A DNA stretch of 64,000 nt. Origin: Deltaproteobacteria bacterium (lineage in GTDB: Bacteria > Desulfobacterota > Binatia > HRBIN30 > JACQVA1). The translations under genes and the position numbers were made by a program. Below, piece by piece: positions 35,294 to 44,320 of this stretch; position 1 is the stretch's first letter, and the number at the start of each line of letters is the position of its first letter. Where the stretch lies: the NCBI GenBank assembly GCA_016178705.1, contig JACOST010000028.1, positions 130,951 to 194,950 on the forward strand, given 5' to 3'. Below the pieces are notes generated by a model, which had not been told where the DNA came from, made no database searches, and worked only from the letters and a program-made list of their open reading frames with translations.

Positions 35294-36067
35294 ATGAGTG
35301 ATGCGTTCGAGTTGGCGGGCCGAAGCTATCACTCGCGTTTGATCGTCGGCACCGGCAAGTACCGTGACTTCGCCGAGACTCGCCGCGCCGTCGAGGCGTC
35401 GGCTGCCGAGATCGTCACCGTCGCCGTTCGGCGCGTCAACATTACCGACCCGAAGGCGGAGAATCTGCTCGACTACCTCGATCCCAAGCGCTTCACGATT
35501 CTCCCCAATACCGCCGGTTGCTATACTGCCGAGGATGCGATCCGTACGGCGCGCCTCGCGCGCGAGGCTGGGGTGGGCAACTTGGTGAAGCTGGAAGTCA
35601 TCGGCGACCAACGGACGCTGTTCCCGGATGTGCCCGAGACCATGCGGGCAGCGGAGGTGCTGGTGCGCGAGGGATTCGCGGTGTTGCCGTACATCAACGA
35701 CGACCCAATCGCCGCGAAGCGAATGGAAGAGTTGGGTTGTGCCGCGGTGATGCCATTGGCGGCGCCGATCGGATCGGGGTTGGGCATCCGTAACCCGTAC
35801 AACATCCGCATCATCCTCGAACAGAGCCGGGTGCCGGTGATCGTCGATGCGGGTGTGGGCACGGCGTCAGACGCGGCGGTGGCGATGGAGTTGGGTTGCG
35901 CAGCGGTGTTGATGAACACCGCAATTGCCAGTGCCAAGGATCCAATTCTCATGGCCGAAGCGATGCGGCTCGGGGTCGAAGCGGGCCGCAAGGCATTTCT
36001 GGCCGGTCGCATCCCGCGCAAACTGTACGCGACCGCGTCCAGTCCACTCACCGATTTGATCGAGTAA
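35294..36067 (+). CDS. thiG: Thiazole synthase ThiG
   Basis: 257 residues from ATG 35294. It assembles the thiazole ring from deoxyxylulose phosphate, dehydroglycine and ThiS thiocarboxylate. Conserved blocks are [41 protein letters not shown] with the Schiff-base Lys, and [22 protein letters not shown]. The length is normal. It is the middle gene of thiS-thiG-thiE. Confidence 0.96.
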   Translation: MSDAFELAGRSYHSRLIVGTGKYRDFAETRRAVEASAAEIVTVAVRRVNITDPKAENLLDYLDPKRFTILPNTAGCYTAEDAIRTARLAREAGVGNLVKLEVIGDQRTLFPDVPETMRAAEVLVREGFAVLPYINDDPIAAKRMEELGCAAVMPLAAPIGSGLGIRNPYNIRIILEQSRVPVIVDAGVGTASDAAVAMELGCAAVLMNTAIASAKDPILMAEAMRLGVEAGRKAFLAGRIPRKLYATASSPLTDLIE

Positions 36068-36072
36068 GCGAT

Positions 36073-36714
36073 CTGACGCCGCCGATTCAGCTCTATCTCA
36101 TCACGGACCGCACGCAGACCGGCGGGCGCGCGCTGATCGACGTGGTGGCGACCGCGGTGCGCGGAGGCGTCGATGCCGTGCAGCTCCGGGAAAGGGATCT
36201 CAGCGCGCGTGCGCTCGCCGAGTTGGCGCGAGCGCTGCTGCCAGTGTGTCGGCAACACGGCGCGCGCTTGCTCATCAGCGATCGCATCGACGTCGCGCTC
36301 GCGATCAGTGCCGATGGCGTGCATTTGCCTACCGCGTCGTTCTCGGTCGCCGACGCCCGCCGGCTGCTTGGTGATCGGTTGATCGGAGTGTCGACGCACA
36401 GCGTGCGCGACGTGCAAGCGGCGGTCGGGGCTGACTTCGTGGTGCTGGGGCCGATCTACGCCACGCCATCGAAGGCCGAGTTCGGCGCCCCGCTGGGATT
36501 GGCGGTGCTGGCGGAAGCCACCCGCTGCGCCACCATGCCGGTGCTGGCGCTGGGAGGAATTACACCGGACCGGGTTGCCCCGGTCGTCGCGCACGGTGCC
36601 GCCGGTATTGCAGTCGTGCGCGCAGTGTGTGGCGCGTCTGATCCAGCCGCTGCAGCGTCAAGCTTGCGCGCCGCGCTGACTCGACACTTGCATTCCCCAG
36701 AAGAACGAAGCTAA
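36073..36714 (+). CDS. thiE: Thiamine-phosphate synthase ThiE
   Basis: 213 residues. It couples HMP-PP with thiazole phosphate. Family blocks are IQLYLITDR, VDAVQLRERDL, DGVHLP, GVSTHS, DFVVLGPIYATPSK and LALGGI. Homology begins within a few residues of a CTG at 36073. No ATG, GTG or TTG exists in this frame between there and deep inside thiG, so CTG is the best available start, 5 nt after the thiG stop. Coupling to thiG translation is likely. Confidence 0.88.
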   Translation: MTPPIQLYLITDRTQTGGRALIDVVATAVRGGVDAVQLRERDLSARALAELARALLPVCRQHGARLLISDRIDVALAISADGVHLPTASFSVADARRLLGDRLIGVSTHSVRDVQAAVGADFVVLGPIYATPSKAEFGAPLGLAVLAEATRCATMPVLALGGITPDRVAPVVAHGAAGIAVVRAVCGASDPAAAASSLRAALTRHLHSPEERS

Positions 36715-36790
36715 AAGACGAGCAGCGGTCATTCGCTAGGCGGTATTGCCTCTGCGAGTGGTAGCTAAATTGCCACGACGGAAGATCATC

Positions 36791-37000
36791 ATGCGTCCCA
36801 GTCTAATGCTCGGTGATTTGTTAGAGCGCGAACCTGTTGCTGAGCGCTTGCTCAGCGTCCGGCTTCCGGTTGAGCTGCTCGATCGCCTTGATCGGCTTGC
36901 GAGAGCCCTTCATACCCGCAAAGGCGAGATCGTGGTCGCCATGTTGAATGAAGGGTTGAGCCGGTTCGGCAAGAAGGCTGGTCGCAAGCGCTCCAAGTAG
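36791..37000 (+). CDS. Small ribbon-helix-helix-like protein
   Basis: 69 residues from ATG 36791. The centre reads ERLLSVRLPVELLDRLDRLAR, the beta-strand plus helix of ribbon-helix-helix DNA-binding proteins, followed by TRKGEIVVAMLNEGL and a basic GRKRSK tail. Such proteins are usually antitoxins or small repressors. No toxin gene adjoins it. An in-frame TTG at 36746 would add 15 residues. Confidence 0.55.
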   Translation: MRPSLMLGDLLEREPVAERLLSVRLPVELLDRLDRLARALHTRKGEIVVAMLNEGLSRFGKKAGRKRSK

Positions 37001-37063
37001 TACACGGACCATCCCGCGTTCCAGCGGTCAATTCACTTTCGGCGCGCGGCGGATGTGATCCCG

Positions 37064-37930
37064 TCACGTCACGTACTTTGCATCGAGAGCGTATTTCGCC
37101 TCGAGGTCGATCAGGGCGTGAAACTCCTCGAAGCCGAGCAGTCGGTCTAACATGTCACGCGTCGTGCCGTGCGCGCGCAAATGCTGGTAGGCCTCGCGCA
37201 GCGCCTTGGCTGCCGCGAGCAAGCCGACCAGCGGGCAGACGATCATCTGGAAACCCAAGTCGCGGAGCTCGTCCCTCGTCAATAAGGGGGTGCGACCCTG
37301 TTCGACCATGTTCGCCACCAAAGGTACGCCAGGCAGCGCGCGGGCCACGGCGCGCAGCTCATCGACGGACTCCGGCGCTTCGACGAAGACCGCGTCGACG
37401 CCGAGATCGCGAAATGCCTGGCCGCGCCGAATCGCTTCATCGAGGCTGACGGCCGCGCGGGCGTCCGTGCGCGCCACGACGAACAGCTCGTCGGGGTTGC
37501 GGGTATCCAATGCGGCGCGCAGTTTGCCTAGTTGCTCGTCGACGGGAATAACGCGTTTGCCGCGCATATGGCCGCAACGCTTCGGCCACACCTGGTCTTC
37601 GAGAAAAATACCGGCCGCGCCCGCGCGTTGCATGTCGTGGACGGTGCGGATCACGTTGATCGCGTTGCCGTAGCCGGTGTCGCAGTCGATCAGCACCGGA
37701 ATCGCCGTCGCGTTGCACACCGCCCGCGCGGTGGCGGTGATTTCGGTCTGCGTCAGCACACCGAAGTCGGGTTCACCCAACGCGGTGGCCGCAACGCTGT
37801 AACCCGAGACGAAGATTACCTCGAACCCCGCCTCGGTCGCGATCTTGGCGCTCAGGGCATCATAGACACCGGCCATCAGTAGCGGTTCAGGTTGGCGGAC
37901 GAGATCACGAATGCGTTGCGCAGGGGTCAT
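37064..37930 (-). CDS. Isocitrate lyase / PEP mutase family protein
   Basis: 288 residues with a TIM-barrel fold. LMAGVYDALSAKIATEAGF is the N-terminal block, IDCDTGYGNA the metal-binding Asp segment, and IFLEDQVWPKRCGHMRGK carries the lyase-type KRCGH loop with the catalytic Cys. It most resembles 2-methylisocitrate lyase (PrpB) and carboxyphosphonoenolpyruvate mutases; the Cys favours a lyase. No prp genes adjoin it, so the substrate is open. Confidence 0.85.
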   Translation of the reverse strand: MTPAQRIRDLVRQPEPLLMAGVYDALSAKIATEAGFEVIFVSGYSVAATALGEPDFGVLTQTEITATARAVCNATAIPVLIDCDTGYGNAINVIRTVHDMQRAGAAGIFLEDQVWPKRCGHMRGKRVIPVDEQLGKLRAALDTRNPDELFVVARTDARAAVSLDEAIRRGQAFRDLGVDAVFVEAPESVDELRAVARALPGVPLVANMVEQGRTPLLTRDELRDLGFQMIVCPLVGLLAAAKALREAYQHLRAHGTTRDMLDRLLGFEEFHALIDLEAKYALDAKYVT

Positions 37931-38070
37931 AAGCGGGGTCCTTCGTTGCGGGCGCGATCATGCACTGCGGCCTCGACGACTGCAACGGTGCTCCCCCGCT
38001 GGCTATCGCGCTTGCCTTGCTGATCAGGCCAGTGAGAGACTAGAGTCGATCGCACGCAAGGGAGGACGCC

Positions 38071-39093
38071 ATGCCGGTGATTCGCGCCGAGGAACTGACC
38101 TACACGAAAGTCCGTCAACTGGATGGCCATCGCACCGTCTGCTTTCAGCCGATGAGCGCGCTCGAGGTGCACGGGCCGCATCTGCCGTTAGGGATGGACT
38201 TCTACATGGCGCGCTGGATGGCGGAGGAGACGGGGCGCCGTTTCGCCGAACGGCATCCCGACTGGACGGTGATTCAAATGCCGCCGCTGCCGCTCGGCAC
38301 CGACGAGCTACCACTCGCCGGCTCGATGCATGCGTCGCAGCGCACGGTCTACTCGGCCTTGGTGTCGCATGGGCGCTCGCTGGCGCGCGCGGGGTACAAG
38401 TACGTGGTGGTGACCAACGGCCATGGCGGGCCGCGCCATGCCTCGGCATTGGAAGCGGCGTGCCGCATCGTCAGCAAGCGCGAAGGCATCAACATGTTTT
38501 CGCCGTCGATTCTGACGCTCCACCGCATCATCACCGGCCAGCGCTTCGCGCCAGTCGAAGAGATAATCGGCCGCGCACTCACCGATGCGGAGCGCCGCGG
38601 CTTGCTCAGCGGCGAACACGCGGGGAGTTGGGAAACCTCGTTCATGCTCGCGCAACAGCCGGAGTTGGTCGAGCGCGACTATCTGTCGCTCGGGCCCGTG
38701 CAGCCGCCGGCGTTCAAGCCGCTGGCGCAGCTCGGCGAGCGCCTCGTCGCGTGGCAAGAACGGCGTGGCCGCGATGCCACGCATCTCAAGACCGTCTTTC
38801 ACGGCGTGGCCGGCGGACTCGGCTGGCTGCTCAACGCCAAGTACGGCTACGGCGGGCCGGTCGTGTCGTATCAAGGCGATCCGTCGGTCGCGTCGATGGA
38901 GATTGGGCACGCTTTCCGCGAGATCCTCGCGCGCGATTGTCTCGAACTGCTCGAAGGGGTGACCGAAGGGCGCCTGCGTGCGGATGAGGTTCGCAGCATC
39001 GCGTCGGACCCAGCGCTCATCCAGCCGCAGTTCTGGCGGCGCATCGGATTGGCTGCCGCCGCGGTCTTGGCGCTGCTCATTCTTTGGCGATAG
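38071..39093 (+). CDS. Creatininase-family amidohydrolase with C-terminal membrane helix
   Basis: 340 residues. Creatininase-family metal ligands lie in SALEVHGPHLPLGMDFYM, VTNGHGGPRH and GEHAGSWETSFML. The family hydrolyses cyclic amides such as creatinine, or deformylates F420- and mycofactocin-type precursors (FapB, MftE), so pairing with the following LLM oxidoreductase is suggestive. An unusual C-terminal hydrophobic helix (about 325-339) should anchor it. ATG follows GGGAGG. Confidence 0.85.
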   Translation: MPVIRAEELTYTKVRQLDGHRTVCFQPMSALEVHGPHLPLGMDFYMARWMAEETGRRFAERHPDWTVIQMPPLPLGTDELPLAGSMHASQRTVYSALVSHGRSLARAGYKYVVVTNGHGGPRHASALEAACRIVSKREGINMFSPSILTLHRIITGQRFAPVEEIIGRALTDAERRGLLSGEHAGSWETSFMLAQQPELVERDYLSLGPVQPPAFKPLAQLGERLVAWQERRGRDATHLKTVFHGVAGGLGWLLNAKYGYGGPVVSYQGDPSVASMEIGHAFREILARDCLELLEGVTEGRLRADEVRSIASDPALIQPQFWRRIGLAAAAVLALLILWR

Positions 39094-39103
39094 GTGATCC
39101 GCG

Positions 39104-40048
39104 GTGAGCACTCTCTTCGGCGTCCACACCGGTCCGCAGAATTGTACGCTCGACGACCTGCGACAGGTCTGGCATCTCGCCGACCGTTCCGGATTTCACT
39201 GGGTGTCGATCTGGGATCATTTCTATCCGGCGATGCTGGTGCCCGGCGATGCCCAGGGCACATGCTTCGAAGCCGTGTCGATCATGACCGCGCTCGCCGC
39301 GGAGACCAAGCACGTCCGCGTCGGTTCGCTGGTGTACTGCATCAGCTACCGGCATCCGGCCGTGCTGGCGAATGCGATGGTCACCATCGATCACGTCAGC
39401 GGCGGCCGCATGGAGTTGGGTCTCGGCGCGGGGTGGAGTCAGCTCGAGTACGATGCCTACGGAATTCCGTTTCTCCCGATCAAGGACCGCCTCGATCAAT
39501 TGGAAGAGGGCCTGCAGGTCGTCCGCGGCCTGTTCACGCAAGAGGTCACGAACTTCAACGGCAAGCACTTCACGCTGACCAACGCGCGCTGCGAACCCAA
39601 ACCGGTGCAAAGGAGCCCGCGCCTGTGGGTCGGTGGGATGGGCGAAAAGCGGCTGCTGCGCATGGTGGCGAAGTACGCCGACGGCTGGAACGTGCCGTTC
39701 ATCGGCCCCGAGCTATTCGCGCAGAAGAATCAGGTGCTGACGCGCTGGTGCGAGAAGGAGCAGCGCGATCCCTCTGCGATCCTGCGCACGATCAACCTCG
39801 GTCTGGCGATCGGCCGCAACGAAGCCGAAGCGCAAACGAAGCGCGATGGGTTGAAGGCACAGTTCGGCGGCGCGCTCAGCTTCATGGAGCCCGGCATGCT
39901 GATCGGCACACCGCAACAGGTGATCGATCGCATCGGTCAGTACGTCCGCAACGGCGCCGAGTGGATCATCCTGGCGTTGCGTGCGCCGTTCGACGTGGAA
40001 GGGTTACACGTGTTCATTGATGAAGTGATGCCGGTGTTTCGAGCGTGA
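39104..40048 (+). CDS. LLM-class (probably F420-dependent) oxidoreductase
   Basis: 314 residues from GTG 39104, 10 nt after the creatininase-like gene. TIM-barrel luciferase-like: SDxxGFHWVSIWDHFYP (here DRSGFHWVSIWDHFYP), VRVGSLVYCISYRHPAVLA, TIDHVSGGRMELGLGAGW and RSPRLWVGGMGEKRLL. This subgroup typically uses F420. The substrate is unknown. It is probably an operon with the preceding gene. Confidence 0.88.
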   Translation: MSTLFGVHTGPQNCTLDDLRQVWHLADRSGFHWVSIWDHFYPAMLVPGDAQGTCFEAVSIMTALAAETKHVRVGSLVYCISYRHPAVLANAMVTIDHVSGGRMELGLGAGWSQLEYDAYGIPFLPIKDRLDQLEEGLQVVRGLFTQEVTNFNGKHFTLTNARCEPKPVQRSPRLWVGGMGEKRLLRMVAKYADGWNVPFIGPELFAQKNQVLTRWCEKEQRDPSAILRTINLGLAIGRNEAEAQTKRDGLKAQFGGALSFMEPGMLIGTPQQVIDRIGQYVRNGAEWIILALRAPFDVEGLHVFIDEVMPVFRA

Positions 40049-40082
40049 GGGCGTGACTCGACAGCCTGCGCGCTTGAGTTGG

Positions 40083-40135
40083 TGGCGGCGGGCGTCCCGC
40101 CCGTCGTGCAGGCAAGGACGCCTGCCTCCACCGGT
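40083..40135. repeat. GC-rich inverted repeat, family J
   Basis: GGTGGCGGCGGGCGTCCCGCCCGTC is followed by GCAGGCAAGGACGCCTGCCTCCACC. The outer GGTGG/CCACC pair and both halves are internally palindromic (GGCGGGC/GCCCGCC-like and GCAGGC/GCCTGC). It lies in the 168-bp gap between the convergent genes ending at 40048 and 40217. Confidence 0.65.
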
Positions 40136-40216
40136 ACAAGAAGCCACGCGTTTCTGCCCGACAGCCGGCGTGCAAACACCTGCGAATGCTACTCGGAACG
40201 AACGAAGGTGCTCGCA

Positions 40217-40612
40217 TTAGTCGGCCCGGTGCTGGTGTGACGCCACCAGCGCGAGCACAAATCCCACGATCGAAGTGGCAAAGAGCACTCCGATCCAACC
40301 GAAGAGCTGCATCGGTTCGATCGGCCCGCTGCCGCGTTCACCAAGATGTTCGAGATGGCTGAAGAAGCTGGCGTAGAACATGCACACCGTGAAACCCCAC
40401 CCGCCGCAGAGCGGTCCAACCCGCGGCGCCGCCGACAATGCGACCCGACCGCCCCAAAGGAGGAGCCCTACGGCGATGTAGTCGACCAACCACCACGGCC
40501 ACCACTCCCAGTCGCCCCAGTTACGCCGCACCTCAGCAATTGCGAGAAACAGACCGAAGCCGATCGCCAGGCGCGCGCTCCAAACCAGAACCGAGACTCG
40601 ACGAGTACTCAT
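40217..40612 (-). CDS. Hypothetical four-helix membrane protein
   Basis: 131 residues from ATG 40612, with four hydrophobic helices (about 8-27, 42-62, 70-88 and 102-125). Distinctive loops are NWGDWEWWPWWLVDY and FSHLEHLGERGSGPIEP. It is not recognised. A longer upstream reading is encoded partly by a repeat array and is not credible. No function is proposed. Confidence 0.65.
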   Translation of the reverse strand: MSTRRVSVLVWSARLAIGFGLFLAIAEVRRNWGDWEWWPWWLVDYIAVGLLLWGGRVALSAAPRVGPLCGGWGFTVCMFYASFFSHLEHLGERGSGPIEPMQLFGWIGVLFATSIVGFVLALVASHQHRAD

Positions 40613-40705
40613 GCTTCCCCTCAGTGCGGGGCGGTCGATATCACGTTGGAGTAGGGGAAGCGAAGTCGCCCGTCTTCGCCTCGATCCCGGATATCGATCG
40701 CCAGG

Positions 40706-40798
40706 GTGAGCCGTGAGTCGTGAGGAATGAGTCTCCCCGGAGAAGCGATCCGAATCCGACAACTCACGGCTCACGATTCACGGCTCACGGCTCACGAC
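40706..40798. repeat. Heptamer hairpin array, family A
   Basis: CGTGAGC and CGTGAGT units (40706-40729) face five inverted units (ACTCACG, GCTCACG, ATTCACG, GCTCACG, GCTCACG) at 40760-40798. It lies in the divergent 268-bp gap before ileS. Nothing else is recognisable in that gap; there is no T-box. Confidence 0.85.
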
Positions 40799-40880
40799 CA
40801 CAGTCGTGGGCACCAATCTCCGTGCATCAATTGAATCGTTGCCGACCGGTTGGTAAGACCTCGCAGCGACGCACTCGACC

Positions 40881-43670
40881 ATGGACTACAAACACACCCT
40901 CAATCTGCCCAAGACCGACTTCCCGATGCGGGCCAATCTGCCGCAGCGCGAGCCCGAGATGCTGGCGCGTTGGGAAGCGATGCGCATCTATCACCGCATG
41001 CAGGAGGCCAACGCCGGCAAGCCGAAGTTCATCCTGCACGACGGGCCGCCCTACGCGAACAACAACATCCATCTCGGCCAAGCGCTAAACAAAATTCTCA
41101 AGGACTTCATCGTCAAGCTGAAGTCGATGTCGGGTTACCTGTCGCCCTACATCCCGGGCTGGGACTGCCACGGGCTGCCGATCGAGTTGCAGGTGGAGAA
41201 GAAGCTCGACAAAGGCAAGGCGTCGATGGAGCCCGCGGAGATCATCCGCCGCTGTCGCGAGCATGCGCTGACTTTCGTTGACGTGCAGCGCGAGGAGTTC
41301 AAGCGCCTCGGTGTGTTCGGCGACTGGGAGCATCCGTACCTCACCCTCGACCCGGAGTACGAAGCCACCGAGGTGCGCGAGCTGGGCCGCTTCATGGCGT
41401 CGGGGGTCCTCTATCGCCGCAAGAAGCCGGTGTACTGGTGCCCGTCGTGCGTGACCGCGCTCGCTGAAGCGGAGGTCGAGTACGCGGATCACAAGTCGCC
41501 GTCGATCTACGTCGCCTTCAAAGTGGTTGAGCCGTTACCGGCGAAACTGGTATCGCTGCGCGGTCGTGATCTGTCGGTGATCATCTGGACGACCACTCCA
41601 TGGACACTACCGGCCAATTTGGCGATCGCCTTTCATCCCGAACTTGAATACGTCGCGGTTGAGATCGGCGAGAAGGTGTACCTGGTCGCGCGGGGGTTGC
41701 TCGATGCGACCGCGCGCGCGTTGAGCTGGAGCGATCCGCGTGAGTTGCTGTCGCTGCACGGCGCCGATCTCGTTGGCGGGCGCGCCCGCCATCCGTGGAT
41801 CGATCGCGACTCGGTGTTCTTGCTGGGCGAGCACGTCACGCTGGAGCAGGGCACGGGCTGCGTTCACACCGCGCCGGGTCATGGACACGAAGACTACGAG
41901 ATCGGACTGGCAAACGGACTCGACATCTACTGTCCGGTCGACGCACACGGCAAGTTCACCAACGAGGTGCCGGAGTTTGTCGGCCAGTTTGTGTTCAAGG
42001 CAGACGCTGGCGTGCTTTCGAAGTTGCGCGAGCTCGGCGCATTGATGGCTGAGGAGAAGTTCACGCATTCGTACCCGCATTGCTGGCGCTGCAAGCAGCC
42101 GGTGATCTTCCGCGCCACGGAACAGTGGTTCATTCCGATGGAGCAGAACGGTCTGCGCGCGCGGGCGTTGGCGGAGATCGAGCGCGTGCAATGGATTCCG
42201 CCGTGGGGGCGCGACCGCATCCGCGGCATGATGGAAGGCCGTCCCGACTGGTGCATCTCGCGCCAGCGTGTTTGGGGCGTGCCGATCGTGGCCGTGTATT
42301 GCGATGCCTGTGGCACGGTGATCGCCGATACGCGGGTGGCCGAACATGCCGCGAGCAAGATTGCCCAGCACGGTGCATCGGTTTGGTTCAGCGGCACCAA
42401 CGACGAGTTGCTGCCACTGGGGTTTCGCTGTCCGTCGTGCGGGGCAAGCGACCAACTGCGCCGAGAGAAAGACATCCTCGACGTGTGGTTCGATTCGGGC
42501 GTCAGCCACGCCGCGGTTGTAGCGGCGCGGCCCGAGCTGGGCGGCCGCGCCGATCTCTACTTGGAAGGCAGCGATCAGCATCGCGGCTGGTTTCACACCT
42601 CGCTGTTGACGTCGATCGGCACCGGCCGCCCGGCGCCGTACGGCGCGGTCCTCACGCACGGCTTCTACGTCGACGCCGAAGGCAAGAAGATGTCGAAGTC
42701 GCTCGGCAATGTCGTGGCGCCGGAGGCGTTGACCAACAAGTACGGCGCCGAAATTCTGCGGCTCTGGGTGTCGGCCGCCGACTACCGAGACGACATGCGC
42801 ATCTCGCAGGAGATCCTCGATCGCCTGCTCGAATCGTATCGCCGCATTCGCAACACCGCGCGGTTTCTGCTCGGCAATCTCTACGACTTCGCACCCGATA
42901 CCGATCGCGTGCCGGTCGCCGAAATGCCGGAGCTCGACCGCTGGGCGTTGCATCGCACGCACGCGTTGATTGCGCGCTGCCGTGCCGCCTACGACAACTA
43001 CGAGTTCCATCAGGTCTACCACAGCCTGAACAACTTTTGTGTCGTCGATTTGAGCGCGCTCTATCTTGATATCGTGAAAGACCGCCTGTATTGCTCGGCG
43101 CCAGCGAGTCGCGAGCGGCGCGCGGCCCAGACGGTGCAGTGGGTCATCCTCGACGCGATGGCGCGACTGATGGCGCCGATTCTGTCGTTCACAGCGGAAG
43201 AGATTTGGACGCACGTGCCGGCGCAACGCGACAAGACCGAGAGCGTGTTCTTGGCGGGGTTCCCGGCGCTCGATGCGGTTGCGACCGACGACGCGCTGGC
43301 AGCGCGTTGGGATCGGTTGCTGGACGTGCGCGCCGCCGTCACCAAGGCGCTCGAAGACGCGCGCAAGAGCGGCCAGATCGGTCACTCGCTCGATGCGCGC
43401 GTGCAGCTCGCCGCGAGCGACGGCTTGCAGCCGGCGCTTACCGAGGTGAGTCGTGATCTGCCCGCGCTGTTCATCGTGTCGCAAGTGGAGTTGGTGCCTG
43501 AGCTTGCCGGTGAGCCCAGCCCTCTGCTGCGTGATCTCAAAGTGCGGATCGAGTCGGCTCGTGGCGGCAAGTGCGAACGCTGCTGGAACTTCAGCGAAGC
43601 GGTTGGCAGCAGCGCCAAGCATCCCGGCCTGTGTGAGCGCTGCCAGCGGGTCGTGGCCACTCTCGCATGA
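40881..43670 (+). CDS. ileS: Isoleucyl-tRNA synthetase
   Basis: 929 residues, class I. The HIGH-type motif is NNIHLGQAL (H64). WTTTPWTLPANLAIA marks the start of the editing domain, and KMSKS lies near 603-607 in GKKMSKSLGN. The C-terminal zinc site is CERCWNF followed by CERCQ. ITWRQVW-like CISRQRVWGVPI is also present. It has the length of the bacterial mupirocin-sensitive type. It overlaps lspA by four bases, the common ileS-lspA pairing. Confidence 0.98.
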   Translation: MDYKHTLNLPKTDFPMRANLPQREPEMLARWEAMRIYHRMQEANAGKPKFILHDGPPYANNNIHLGQALNKILKDFIVKLKSMSGYLSPYIPGWDCHGLPIELQVEKKLDKGKASMEPAEIIRRCREHALTFVDVQREEFKRLGVFGDWEHPYLTLDPEYEATEVRELGRFMASGVLYRRKKPVYWCPSCVTALAEAEVEYADHKSPSIYVAFKVVEPLPAKLVSLRGRDLSVIIWTTTPWTLPANLAIAFHPELEYVAVEIGEKVYLVARGLLDATARALSWSDPRELLSLHGADLVGGRARHPWIDRDSVFLLGEHVTLEQGTGCVHTAPGHGHEDYEIGLANGLDIYCPVDAHGKFTNEVPEFVGQFVFKADAGVLSKLRELGALMAEEKFTHSYPHCWRCKQPVIFRATEQWFIPMEQNGLRARALAEIERVQWIPPWGRDRIRGMMEGRPDWCISRQRVWGVPIVAVYCDACGTVIADTRVAEHAASKIAQHGASVWFSGTNDELLPLGFRCPSCGASDQLRREKDILDVWFDSGVSHAAVVAARPELGGRADLYLEGSDQHRGWFHTSLLTSIGTGRPAPYGAVLTHGFYVDAEGKKMSKSLGNVVAPEALTNKYGAEILRLWVSAADYRDDMRISQEILDRLLESYRRIRNTARFLLGNLYDFAPDTDRVPVAEMPELDRWALHRTHALIARCRAAYDNYEFHQVYHSLNNFCVVDLSALYLDIVKDRLYCSAPASRERRAAQTVQWVILDAMARLMAPILSFTAEEIWTHVPAQRDKTESVFLAGFPALDAVATDDALAARWDRLLDVRAAVTKALEDARKSGQIGHSLDARVQLAASDGLQPALTEVSRDLPALFIVSQVELVPELAGEPSPLLRDLKVRIESARGGKCERCWNFSEAVGSSAKHPGLCERCQRVVATLA

Positions 43671-44155
43671 AGTTCGTCCTGGTGCTGGCACTGGCGCTGG
43701 CGGTCGTCGGACTCGATCAGGCGAGCAAATCGCTCATCCAACAGCGGATGGAGATGTACCAGTCGATCCCGGTGATCGACGGCTTCTTCCACATCACGTA
43801 CGTGCGCAACACCGGCGGCGCGTTCGGATTTCTGCACGAGGCGAACGCGGCGCTCCGGTTGCCGTTCTTCATCGGCGTATCGATCCTGGCAGTGGGCGCG
43901 CTGCTGTACTTCGTGCGCCAAGTGGAGGCCCGGCAATACCTCTTGCTGGCCGCGCTGGGCGCGATTCTCGGCGGCGCACTCGGCAACCTCACCGATCGCA
44001 TGCGGATGGGCACCGTCGTGGATTTCCTCGACGTACACTACCGCGGCTGGTATTGGCCGACATTCAACGTCGCCGACTCGTTCATCTCTACTGGTGTGGT
44101 CGTGCTGCTGCTGCACTCGCTGTTGGTCGGCGACCAGGTGAAGGGTGACGGGTGA
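43667..44155 (+). CDS. lspA: Lipoprotein signal peptidase II
   Basis: 162 residues, four membrane helices. It cleaves prolipoproteins before the lipidated Cys. Conserved boxes are GLDQASKSLIQ, RNTGGAFGF, LGNLTDRMRMGTVVDFLD with the first catalytic Asp, and FNVADSFI with the second. The ATG overlaps the ileS stop. It would process the lipoprotein at 898. Confidence 0.97.
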   Translation: MKFVLVLALALAVVGLDQASKSLIQQRMEMYQSIPVIDGFFHITYVRNTGGAFGFLHEANAALRLPFFIGVSILAVGALLYFVRQVEARQYLLLAALGAILGGALGNLTDRMRMGTVVDFLDVHYRGWYWPTFNVADSFISTGVVVLLLHSLLVGDQVKGDG

Positions 44156-44167
44156 CCGGGCGCACCC

Positions 44168-44304
44168 GGCCCTCGATACGATCGCTTCGCGATCTACTCG
44201 GGCAAACGGGATTGGAGTTCTTGAAAGGATATTACCGCTTCCCCGCGTAGTCGCGCTGAGTAGAAGCCGTAGGCTTCGTACCGAAGGGCGACGTATCGAG
44301 GGGC
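44168..44304. repeat. Dispersed 136-nt inverted element, family I copy 1
   Basis: The ends are GGCCCTCGATACG and CGTATCGAGGGG, inverted. Inside are CGATCTACTCGGGCAAACGG, CCGCTTCCCC, and GAAGCCGTAGGCTTCGTA. A second copy lies at 58454-58589 with the same block order and a differing centre. It sits between the convergent genes lspA and the crotonase. Confidence 0.88.
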
Positions 44305-44320
44305 GGGGGTCACCCGCATC

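Noticed and set aside
40613-40880. T-box leader for ileS
   Set aside because: No specifier loop or T-box sequence is visible. The gap is mainly a family A array.
41607-43691. 694-codon minus-strand frame
   Set aside because: It is antisense to ileS, with the His/Arg-rich composition of a GC-rich shadow frame.
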